From Ichthyophonus hoferi (Eukaryota; Opisthokonta; Ichthyosporea; Ichthyophonida; Ichthyophonidae): a stretch of DNA of 16,689 nucleotides. Below are positions 9,141 through 16,689 of this stretch, piece after piece. The notes under the pieces are model-generated. The model was given only the letters and a program-made list of their open reading frames with translations. It was not told the origin of the DNA and did not search any database. Both the position numbers and the translations under genes were made by a program. The stretch spans positions 17,197 to 33,885 of the forward strand of contig NAOQ01000275.1 of assembly GCA_002751075.1 (NCBI GenBank), read 5' to 3'. Positions within the stretch are counted from its first letter, which is position 1. Every line of letters begins with the position of its first letter.

Positions 9141-9156
9141 AGAAAAATATTTTTCT
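9141..9156. other. 16-bp perfect palindrome
   Basis: AGAAAAATATTTTTCT equals its own reverse complement. AT-rich sequence makes such a palindrome fairly likely by chance. Confidence 0.85.
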
Positions 9157-9252
9157 ATATGTTTATACCAAAAATATTCATAAAATATAATGATGATCCA
9201 ATAATATTTTTATATGAAGAGAGATAAATAGTATTGTTTGTAATATGTACCT

Positions 9253-9264
9253 GTAGGCGCCTAC
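9253..9264. other. 12-bp GC-rich palindrome
   Basis: GTAGGCGCCTAC equals its own reverse complement. It is unusually G+C-rich for its surroundings and could be a dimer binding site. No gene is nearby. Confidence 0.85.
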
Positions 9265-9557
9265 GTATGCCTCTTTCTCTAAGGAAGCACCATACTCCAT
9301 ATTTAGGTAGATCCATGAAGCTAGGCCTGGCCTACAAAGGTAACCAATAGAGGTTGCTTTTTCTGATGGGAATTAAGTAGCCAATGGTAATCCGCTATGA
9401 TTTAAACAGCCAATAACATGTGCTTTATGGACTGTGCTTGCACATGTCAATAATGTGATTTTGTGATACGGCACGTGCTCTATCATCCAGATGTGGCTTA
9501 ATAAAGAGAGGGTCCTGTTGAATTAAATAAATATTACTCTTTAATGACCCTTTAGTT

Positions 9558-9580
9558 TATATATATATATATATATATAA
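9558..9580 (+). repeat. (TA)n microsatellite
   Basis: An uninterrupted TA dinucleotide run of about 11 units. Confidence 0.9.
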
Positions 9581-9654
9581 GAGTAATTAATAGGTTTATT
9601 CTATGAATTTCATCTAATATATTTAGCGATCAAGATTTACTTAGCTAAGGTTCT

Positions 9655-10014
9655 TTAATCTAACGACATTACCATGCATTTTTTCGACCAAAACATAGAG
9701 AAGTTATCATATTGGCTACCTTTAACCATTATAATAAAATAAAATATTAGACCTAACATAATGAATGGACTAGTTGCTATTTCATATTTTGTTTGACATG
9801 GTTGAAACCAACAATAAATACCCCACAAAACTTTATAATAGAATTCCACGGACATTTTTTTTTTCTTTTTGGATAAATGTAGAAAGATTTCGAACACAAT
9901 TTTGTCATTCTGCAGCCCGGGAATTATAATAAAATATGCTTCGAATCTAGGAATGCATTCCACGTAGCGTAGATAGATTAAGAGAGCCCATATCAAATAT
10001 TGCCTGGTATTCAT
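9655..10014 (-). CDS. Doubtful open frame, 119 codons
   Basis: This ATG-started minus-strand frame is the second-longest open frame in the window. The product would be hydrophobic, with a Leu/Ile-rich N-terminal part, a run of five Lys (from a homopolymeric A tract) near the middle and a second hydrophobic stretch near residues 85-97. No domain is recognised. At this base composition, an open frame of about 120 codons somewhere in both strands of a 16.7-kb window has an appreciable chance of arising at random. The Lys run from an A tract is typical of non-coding sequence. No promoter or polyadenylation signal decides the matter. Probably not a gene. Confidence 0.15.
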   Translation of the reverse strand: MNTRQYLIWALLIYLRYVECIPRFEAYFIIIPGLQNDKIVFEIFLHLSKKKKKMSVEFYYKVLWGIYCWFQPCQTKYEIATSPFIMLGLIFYFIIMVKGSQYDNFSMFWSKKCMVMSLD

Positions 10015-10212
10015 TTAACTGCTGGGTTGTGCTAATATTCTTTTGGTATTAAATAGTCTTAATTCTTTTTCAATGAAATTTTTTTCCTTCTTTCTCGTTA
10101 TCTTTTCTTATCCATACCTTAGCGTCATAATGTAATGCATTTAAAAACATTATCCAAATCCCCAAAGCACAGTTCCCGTTGGATTATTATTCTATTCAAA
10201 TTAAATAAAGGC

Positions 10213-10231
10213 ATTATTATTATTATTATTA
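10213..10231 (+). repeat. (ATT)n microsatellite
   Basis: An uninterrupted run of ATT triplets. Confidence 0.9.
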
Positions 10232-11304
10232 GAGATTTTCACATTTTCCTCAACTTCCCCTTAATTTTATAGTTAATTTCACAAATAAAGTAGTTGACAT
10301 AATCAACGTCGTAGGGTAAGTTGATATGGGCTCTTTTTTTTTTAAGATGGTGCTAGCGGAGAGAGTTTGTCAACCTTAAAACTTGTTACCCCAATGGGAA
10401 AATTATAACTAACGGAAGAGGTCCATGACTTAAAATGGGTATGGTTTGCAGTCAATAGCCATAGAGTCCACAATAAAGAATAAGATATTGAATAGAAGGT
10501 TTGTAAAAGATTTTTTTCCGAAATTTTCTATTTATCATTGATTACTCTAAATATATGGAACGGGAATCTACGCTGAATTTTTAACAATAAAGAATTGATT
10601 AAGAAAATAGAACGTTTATATGAAGATAACAGGGTTATGCTTGCGCGATCTATTTTCTTCGGAAGCCGCAAGAACATAGTTACCGATAGGGAGCTGCCCT
10701 GGTGTTTTTGCTTATTTATCATTTGGTTTACAATAATAGAAAACATAAAGTATGTGCCTTTTTATATAGATCTATAACAACATGCAGTGTAGTCTTGTGA
10801 GACAAAAAACAATGTCCATAAGAAGTGTTAAATTTGAATGCTAAAGGGCGTTCTTGATTCGTTTATTGGGCTATATAATTGAAGAGAGTTATGCCATGAG
10901 CATAACTTAACTGTTAGCATTCTTTGAATGCGTGTTTGAATACTGGCATCAACAAGATACACCATTTCGTTTGAAACAGGTGATCACTTAGACTTATATA
11001 TTTATAAAATTGGTTTAGTGTAAACGTTAATGCCCTAGTGATATTTCTTCATAATTAAACTACAACGACAATGAGAGTGGTTTACAGAAAGACCTATTGA
11101 ACTGAATAGAAATGATAGAGATCCTATTGAATTGGATTTAAATGATGGAAGCACTCAAGTCATATTGATAACTGATAAGATGCTAATGTAGGCCAATAAA
11201 AATACAAACAACCAAAAATACAAGAATAGAACGTGGGGCTTGCCCTAATGTGTAAAAAGGCGATGCTAGAAGGCTCCTATACATTCCGTTTGACAGGAAG
11301 ATAA
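10232..11304. other. Stretch without a supported gene
   Basis: Overlapping open frames of 60-72 codons occur on both strands around 10528-10777. The plus one (from about 10595) reads IKKIERLYEDNRVMLARSIF, a helix-like stretch, but begins at TTG and has no recognisable domain. The rest shows nothing. Confidence 0.45.
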
Positions 11305-11670
11305 TCAATAAAGAGCATTGGTATAGCATGAGATAGATACTAGTCTATATATGGTTGGCATACGGGAAAATACAGATGCTGGCCTCCGTTGGCACCGACC
11401 CTGCGAATGGGCATTTAAAAATTTGAGATTACCAATGATGCTGCTCAAATGAAATTCCACAGGGAGTTTCTCGTCAGGAAATTGTGCGATATAGAACTGC
11501 CCTCTCATTAGTTGACCACTAGATTGAGCAATTCCAGGTATGAGCTCTTTGAATTGCGTGACCTGGTCCGATTGGCTCATGATAACATTTGGCTCGCCGG
11601 TTTTCCACATCAATTTTCCCTTGAGAGCAACATTCCTGTAATACTTCTTGACTATCCTCCACAACGTCAT
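11305..11670 (-). CDS. Unidentified open frame, 121 codons
   Basis: The longest minus-strand frame of the G+C-elevated island, counted from the first ATG (MTLWRIVKKYYRN...). It has a basic N-terminal part, then a stretch with PGIAQSSGQLMRGQFYIAQF in the middle, and no transmembrane segment or known catalytic motif. A second minus frame is also open across the same place for about 55 codons, so openness alone is not proof of coding. Neighbouring minus frames up to 12960 could be other exons or broken parts of one gene, but I could not link them with splice sites. Function unknown; the frame may be fortuitous. Confidence 0.2.
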   Translation of the reverse strand: MTLWRIVKKYYRNVALKGKLMWKTGEPNVIMSQSDQVTQFKELIPGIAQSSGQLMRGQFYIAQFPDEKLPVEFHLSSIIGNLKFLNAHSQGRCQRRPASVFSRMPTIYRLVSISCYTNALY

Positions 11671-12960
11671 TTGCAACTCTAGACTTCCTCTGGGTTCATT
11701 TCTTCATGCCTTCACCTCTTCAATTACCTAGAAAACCCACAAATTTCCTTGACTTTTATTTCTGTCAAAATCCCTTTATGCGATGGAGGTGGTCCCAGAC
11801 AATATGCGCAAAAATTGGAGCCACAGCAGCTCAAGCTTGCCACAACTACCCGTACCCTCAATAAAAATACAAACTTCGGAAGATCCTTTTATCCATGACG
11901 CAATGAAGCTACTGCTTTTAATAATTTTGTGGACATTGGGAGGGGGGGGTACACCTACGGCTATCCAAACAAACACAATCCCGAGCATGCATGTAAAGCC
12001 ACGAACCACGAACATAGCCTACGGAGCAATTTACCTCTCATTTATTATAAGCTTCTCCTTAAATCATCCTATTTAGCTCTGCGACGCGGATATTTCCCGA
12101 TTTTTTCAACGCTCTCAGCATTTATGTAGTTCAACCTTTTCTTTTTTTCCACAGGGATTCTTCCCTCAAAATTCCGGCCGCCAATAGTTGCCCCTTGTTC
12201 ATCAGATATTTAGACAACATATTTATTAAACGTCATGCTGCTATTCCCGAGCCCTGAGATCGCTCAATCGTCCATCATTACGAATTCCGATTCGCTCACC
12301 CCGACTCCGACCTCGTGCTCGGCTACCACTCTAGCGGGTACTGTACTGCACTTCTCCCCCTGTGCCAAAAGACCACAAAAAAAGAGTAGAAAAAAAAATC
12401 AAATTTCATCTTTCCTTGTACTATTGTTATAGCTGTGTGTAAAAATTATTGCTACTTCCCCCTTATTCACTTGTTAGACCTGTGCTCTCCTTCCGCTCCA
12501 TTGACTCACGGTGAGGTCTTCAACCCTTAACTATAATTGGGCCGTTATGCTTATAGATTATTCAACCTCACTTGATAGCCGTTTTCCCAATTGCTGCCAA
12601 AGGAAGTCCCCGTATACTAGCCAAGAATATTGCGGCCAAACCATGTGTTTTCCCGCTTTGCATCTCAAGCCTGTACATTGCCCATGAGAAGGAATCGTCT
12701 ATTACACCTTCCTCAATCTATTCTGACAAGGGCAACCGTCTTATCACCACTCCACCTACAGCACCTAAATAATGGAATTTCTAAGCAAAGAGTAGTAGCA
12801 AGCCCGGCTATCCGTGCGCAGATGATTTCGTCTACAGCCTGGTACATTTCTGTTAGCTAGTGACACCTTATCTCCAATAGAACGTGCTTTAGGTGGCATG
12901 ACCCACTCCCAAGACAAACTAAATGCAAACCATCGGGGCGCCGCTGTCATGTCCACAAAC
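11305..12960. other. G+C-elevated island, unidentified, possibly a decayed gene
   Basis: G+C rises to about 45-60% in the 60-base lines counted here (for example about 63% in 12301-12360), against roughly 12-35% in lines on either side. Because stops are rarer at this composition, several frames are open on both strands. On the minus strand, 11670-11305 gives 121 residues from ATG, with no known domain. 12015-11776 contains IFIEGTGSCGK, which is P-loop-like but has no matching downstream helicase motifs. On the plus strand, 12235-12432 is Ser/Thr/Pro-rich with a basic tail, and 12841-12975 reads TFLLASDTLSPIERALGGMT. No frame runs the length of the island. It may be a decayed host gene or an unrecognised element. 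Confidence 0.45.
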
Positions 12961-13809
12961 GAAATGATTGGATGAACACTACATGACTAGGGGAAGAAAT
13001 AACCACTCAATTCCACGATCATCTGTAGGCGAAAATACCTCGAAATAGTGGCCTATTTGGACACCAATTTTGGCTAAAGTCTTGCTGATGGGGCCATTGA
13101 TTGGTGAATTTATAACTTAACAACCACTAATAATTCAGAAATAGAATTAAACGAAAGTAATTTTGGTTTAGTAATATCAGTAACTCTGTAATCTGAATAT
13201 ATAAATACAAATATAGCAAACAGAAATTAGTATTCTATAGTTTATATTTTAACATTTAGGTGGGAACAGCAAGATAAAAGTTTAAGTTTAACTAATGTGA
13301 AAATTTGAACATGACCAATAAAATCCGCCGGACAAATATTTTGTTTCCCATATAGAAATATATTGAATGGGGCTCTCAACAAAGGAGGAAAAAATGAATC
13401 GCTCGTCCAGTCAAACCTAATGAAATAAAATTTAAAATTTGCACAACCAAGCAGATGGCAGCTAACTGTTTGACCAAAGGTATTATAATCAATATATACT
13501 TTCAAACTACGACGATACTGCTAAAAATGTCAACTTCCTAGGATATACTTTTTCACAGCCATTGTGAACTCCATATCGTCCGAAAGGATGTGCTGTAATT
13601 CCGCATTTTTCTAACGATCTATTTAATAAAATATGGATTGTTTAAAGATTATTTTCATACATATATTTATTATATTTATTATGCATTATGACTAAAAAGA
13701 CAATATCTTAGTGGCCGCCTAAATAGAAAGAATTAAAAATGACAGTACGACAATTGGGTAAGGTAGTTCCGAAACTCCGCAGTAATGAAATGCAACTACA
13801 GTTAGATGG
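12961..13809. other. Gene-free AT-rich stretch
   Basis: G+C drops back to the window norm. An 87-codon minus frame (13242-13505) starts at TTG and has no recognisable domain. Nothing else was seen. Confidence 0.55.
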
Positions 13810-13854
13810 GCAATATTATTGGGTGTGATATTATTGGCTATAATATAATTGGGT
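13810..13854 (+). repeat. 15-bp degenerate triplication
   Basis: Units GCAATATTATTGGGT, GTGATATTATTGGCT and ATAATATAATTGGGT follow one another without a gap. Each carries an ATTGG (reverse CCAAT) core at the same position. Confidence 0.8.
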
Positions 13855-14402
13855 TATATAGAGCGAATAACACGATCGATCAACACCGATTAACAATATC
13901 GTTTCAAGGCAAAAACTGCCTGCTGCAGTAGAATTTATTTCGTTATTGACTTAGTTATAAATTTTGAAGCGATTTTAATAAATGATTTTATAATTAACAC
14001 GAATGCATACAACAACTAACATTTTTTTGATTCATAAAAATACAAATACTTAAAATAAAACTCTATCAACATCAACCAATGTATTAGTAAGAATTTAAAC
14101 ACTGGTGACATGATTGATTACACGCAACGTAGATCTGTTTATCGAGATACAACTACCGTAAAATATAATTCTGAACGGGCTTAGATGGAAATAATTAATA
14201 ATCTTAGGTCTACCAATAAATTTGTGTCTGTTTGAAAAATAAATAACTAATGCTGCTATTGGTGCAAAATATATAATAACTTTACACTAGTTATACATCG
14301 TTCTTCAATAGATAAAAACATTTAGCATAGAAATGCAACGTTTGACCACTAGTGTCGTCATAAATTCTTCAGAGAAAATAAAAGAATGTTAACTGCAAGA
14401 TT
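13855..14402. other. Gene-free AT-rich stretch
   Basis: No gene, RNA or repeat was recognised. Confidence 0.55.
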
Positions 14403-14678
14403 TTATTGAGGAGTAATTTTAAAAAATCCGGAGTTTATAGAACCTGTATGCAAATTTACTTCACAGGAAGACAGGAGACCCAAATATTCAGTACACAGGT
14501 GTCGGTACATTTTTAGATATAGTTGCCAATGTGAGAAAGAAGTTGGACAAAAAGTGTGAACTCTGACGTCACTTACCCCTATATTCGGAATTATGAAGAG
14601 CCTAGGCGTTGTTGCATTTTCTCTATGGGGCATCACCAAATCTTTGATTGATTGGTATTTATGCTCAGGAGCAGGCAT
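14403..14678 (-). CDS. Doubtful short minus-strand gene, 91 codons
   Basis: This minus-strand frame starts at an ATG that has an in-frame stop two codons upstream. It ends at a TAA overlapping a perfect AATAAA polyadenylation-type hexamer (14402-14407). The peptide begins MPAPEHKYQSIKDLVMPHRE and has no recognised domain. Inside it, GGGGTAAGT (5' splice-like, intron side beginning at 14576) matches the eukaryotic donor consensus. The nearest acceptors downstream, after a pyrimidine-rich TCTCCTGTCTTCCTG, would give introns of about 118 or 133 nt, but both lead quickly to a stop. The unspliced reading is therefore as good. A TGACGTCA overlaps the donor region (14564-14571). Small and uncertain. 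Confidence 0.2.
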   Translation of the reverse strand: MPAPEHKYQSIKDLVMPHRENATTPRLFIIPNIGVSDVRVHTFCPTSFSHWQLYLKMYRHLCTEYLGLLSSCEVNLHTGSINSGFFKITPQ

Positions 14679-15610
14679 GTCATATCAGGTAGATAGAGTA
14701 AAATCTGGAGAGCATTCCCAACCTAGCTTTCCTGAAAATGAAATAGAAAATACACCTGTTAATTATTAGACTGCCACGTATGGTTCCTATAATTAATGGT
14801 AAAACGCAAATAGTGACACGAATTAGTTAGCATTTAATGCCTATAACATGCTATATAATGCTGACATTATAAATCATTTATTCCATGTGTTAACTATTTT
14901 TTCCTACAACCTAATTTATCAAGTTGCAAGTTAGGCCGCGCAACTCCGATTATATCCAAAAACACATGTCACAGAACCAAATATTTCCTGTATTAAGAGT
15001 ATTTACCTTTATTGGTGGATAGCATATAGTTATTAGTACATAGCCGGCGTGATAAAAACTGACTTAAACTAATAAAAACCTTAAGCATGCAATGACAAAG
15101 AATAAATAGCAGCAACCAATTACTTTGTGAATACTGCTGACCCGTCCCCCGGCAAGAAGGAATTTGCGTTAAGACAGGTTCACATTCGCCTTATTTGACC
15201 TTATCTGTCTTGGCACCAATAGTAAAACGGATCTATGTTTGTGTAATCAGTATTGGAGAATTATCACCCTTCTGGCCGTATTTGCATATGCCGGATATGC
15301 TTTAAGTTCGCCTATCGCTGAAGCAATAATAGGCTAACCCCACGACATCAGATTTAATATCTGCGGTCTGGTAACTACCAATCACAGCCCTACTATGATA
15401 TATTTAGAAGTAGCTCTTTCTTATATTATTAGTTTTTATAAAGAAAAAACATATTTACTAAGGTTATTTTTTTTAAATAAACCAATAAATATCTAATTTA
15501 TATAGTATTTATGTAGTAAAATTCTTTAATTGCTTAATTTTAGTGTGAAATTAAAATTCATAAATACAATTAGCATTCTTAAAAGCAAGTCTATTTTTAA
15601 CCTTCAGAAG
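14679..15610. other. Gene-free stretch upstream of the HSF-type gene
   Basis: Mostly AT-rich, becoming very A/T-rich between 15420 and 15600. A small inverted repeat GCATAT-GCCGG-ATATGC lies at 15284-15300. No gene was recognised. Confidence 0.55.
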
Positions 15611-15648
15611 CCAATTATTATAACCATTTTAAAGAAGGTATAAATATA
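15611..15648 (+). promoter_or_regulatory. CCAAT box and TATA box of the HSF-type gene
   Basis: CCAAT at 15611-15615 is followed by TATAAATATA at 15639-15648. The TATA box is about 120 bases upstream of the first ATG (15770), leaving room for a leader of some 90 bases. Spacing and orientation fit a eukaryotic core promoter for the downstream gene. Confidence 0.55.
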
Positions 15649-15769
15649 AGGACAATCATTGTTTTTAAAACAGAATGTAGAATTCGGTAGTAGTGGCAAA
15701 TTTGAATTCTGAATTCCTTTGAGATTCGATCTAGCAACATTATTTTGATTGCCAGAGTTTAATTTAGTC

Positions 15770-16609
15770 ATGCCTAATACTATGCCGGCTTGGTTGGCGT
15801 CGCCTTATCACATGCCCACTAACGCGTTCGTAACAAAACTTCGTTTTTTAGTCGATGACCCGAAGTTCGACGATGCTATTGCTTGGACACAGGATGGACA
15901 GGCTATTATTATTCGCAGCGTGGATTTGTTTGTCGAGAAAGTTTTGTGCAGCACATTTAAAACGAGCAATTTCTCGTCCTTCGTTCGTCAACTGAATATG
16001 TATGGATTCAGTAAAGTAAACGGATATACCAAGCTCGTCAATGGTCGCCGACTCCCTATGATCTTCCGCAACGCATCCTTTGTGCAAGACAACCCAAAGC
16101 TAATGATGAAGCTCCAACGTATGCCACTCAAGAATAAGGAATGGCGATTATCGGTTTTGAAGAATAAAGAGGCTGAATTGGAGAAAAAAATAATGGAAGT
16201 TCCCTCAGATAAATGCTTTAAGGCATGCTCACCTAAGAGTCTTGCGAAGGTGCCTACCTCAGAGATAGATATAAAGCCAAGAAATACGCCGAATTTACCA
16301 CCACACGAGTACAACGTGGAAGCACGTACATCATCACATTGCAGTTGTGACTGCTCAAGGCCTAATACTCCCTCTATGACATCATCACCTGTGAGTAATT
16401 CTAACTCGGTATCCGTTAGTAATTATTGCCCCGCACATCAACAAAAAATATTACCCTCCGATAGTTTTGGGATTTGGACAGATCAAGAACGATATGCAGA
16501 TATACAAACAAATACTCTTTGCTCCTCACAACCCCATAGAGGTGATACATACTGGAAAGTTCTTGTAGATGGTAATGGCAGTGCGCATACCATTTGGAGA
16601 GCATTTTAG
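15770..16609 (+). CDS. HSF-type DNA-binding transcription factor
   Basis: Single-exon gene for a 279-residue nuclear transcription factor of the heat shock factor type. The HSF DNA-binding domain spans about residues 18-117: NAFVTKLRFLVDDPKFDDAI at its start, IAWTQDGQAIII in the middle, the recognition-helix region FKTSNFSSFVRQLNMYGFSK at 63-82, and a wing and end segment to about FRNASFVQDNPKLMMKLQR. In known HSFs the Arg of SFVRQ contacts the GAA of heat shock elements. The usual long HR-A/B coiled coil is reduced to about 25 residues (118-144, LKNKEAELEKKI). The tail is Ser/Pro-rich with four S/T-P sites (residues 154, 173, 200, 206) and a Cys/His cluster at 190-223. The ATG at 15770 is chosen because an in-frame stop (15746-15748) lies just upstream and a TATA box precedes it; ATG 15782 is an alternative. 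At 279 residues it is short for an HSF1 orthologue, so it may be a lineage-specific paralogue. Confidence 0.93.
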   Translation: MPNTMPAWLASPYHMPTNAFVTKLRFLVDDPKFDDAIAWTQDGQAIIIRSVDLFVEKVLCSTFKTSNFSSFVRQLNMYGFSKVNGYTKLVNGRRLPMIFRNASFVQDNPKLMMKLQRMPLKNKEWRLSVLKNKEAELEKKIMEVPSDKCFKACSPKSLAKVPTSEIDIKPRNTPNLPPHEYNVEARTSSHCSCDCSRPNTPSMTSSPVSNSNSVSVSNYCPAHQQKILPSDSFGIWTDQERYADIQTNTLCSSQPHRGDTYWKVLVDGNGSAHTIWRAF

Positions 16610-16689
16610 TTTTTATAGATTTTTGTTTGATATTATATGATTGAGTTGGCTCTAGTTTTCCTTATTTTTTATTTTTTAAGACGTTTTGG
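16610..16689 (+). other. 3' flank of the HSF-type gene
   Basis: T-rich sequence after the TAG stop. No AATAAA is visible before the window ends. Confidence 0.4.

Larger units (their letters stand above)
8700..9476. promoter_or_regulatory. Cluster of CCAAT, CRE-like and CACGTG motifs
   Basis: CCAAT or its complement occurs at 8711-8715, 8752-8759 (CCAATTGG), 8775-8779, 9344-9348, 9381-9385 and 9410-9414. A perfect TGACGTCA lies at 9035-9042 and a CACGTG near 9472-9477. CCAAT is the known target of the HAP/NF-Y complex, TGACGTCA of bZIP factors and CACGTG of bHLH factors. The motif count is above a rough chance expectation for this base composition. However, no convincing gene flanks the cluster on either side, so a promoter role is only a possibility. 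Confidence 0.25.

Noticed and set aside
10370-10440. Possible third copy of the R2 repeat
   Set aside because: Only the short GAAGAGGTCCAT-type block matches; the ordered neighbouring blocks are absent.
10528-10777. Overlapping open frames on both strands
   Set aside because: Both are 60-72 codons with no domain. The plus frame lacks an ATG start. Chance openness is the better explanation.
11776-12015. IFIEGTGSCGK as a Helitron/PIF1 helicase P-loop
   Set aside because: The Walker A resemblance is partial and no other helicase motif follows in any nearby frame.
13242-13505. Minus-strand 87-codon open frame
   Set aside because: Non-ATG start, no domain, low-complexity hydrophobic composition, within the range expected by chance.
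15704-15716. GAATTCTGAATTC read as a canonical heat shock element
   Set aside because: The GAA and TTC units are not separated by two bases as nGAAnnTTCn requires. Kept only as an unusual cluster.

Overview
The window is AT-rich eukaryotic DNA, roughly one third G+C, and mostly non-coding. It is full of decayed repeats, CCAAT/ATTGG motifs and simple sequence. One gene can be supported with confidence: a single-exon heat-shock-factor (HSF-type) transcription factor at the right end (15770-16609, +). Its recognition helix is of the fungal/animal kind (SNFSSFVRQLNMYGF). That, with no intron, a compact TATA/CCAAT promoter and a large repeat-laden surround, fits a repeat-rich early-diverging fungus (Mucoromycota or Zoopagomycota type). 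This placement is inference; no rRNA, tRNA or other marker gene was found.

Layout. 1-3200 is gene-poor: a cut-off copy of an LTR-like repeat at the left edge, a 15-bp tandem duplication, small hairpins, a weak open frame resembling the end of a LINE endonuclease (1597-1809, -), one copy of a second repeat family (2239-2353), and a second LTR-like copy (2694-3000). 3219-3568 is a foldback (inverted-repeat) element built of short subrepeats. 3636-7358 is an old, broken Ty1/copia retrotransposon on the minus strand. Its gag-like, protease, reverse transcriptase and RNase H parts lie between two direct repeats of about 420-450 bp that are probably its LTRs.

7359-9600 holds a GC-rich hairpin with a CCAGR-type repeat, a 21-bp triplication joined to the second copy of the second repeat family, several palindromes, two (TA)n runs, and a cluster of CCAAT, CRE-like and CACGTG motifs with no recognisable gene beside it. 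9600-11300 shows only weak open frames. 11300-12960 is an island of clearly higher G+C (about 45-60% in the lines counted) with many overlapping open frames on both strands and no identified product; it may be a decayed gene or an unrecognised element. 13000-15600 is AT-rich and nearly featureless apart from a 15-bp triplication and a doubtful short minus-strand frame. The HSF-type gene and its promoter close the window.

There is no operon-like gene set. The main signals are one regulatory gene and several layers of mobile-element debris.
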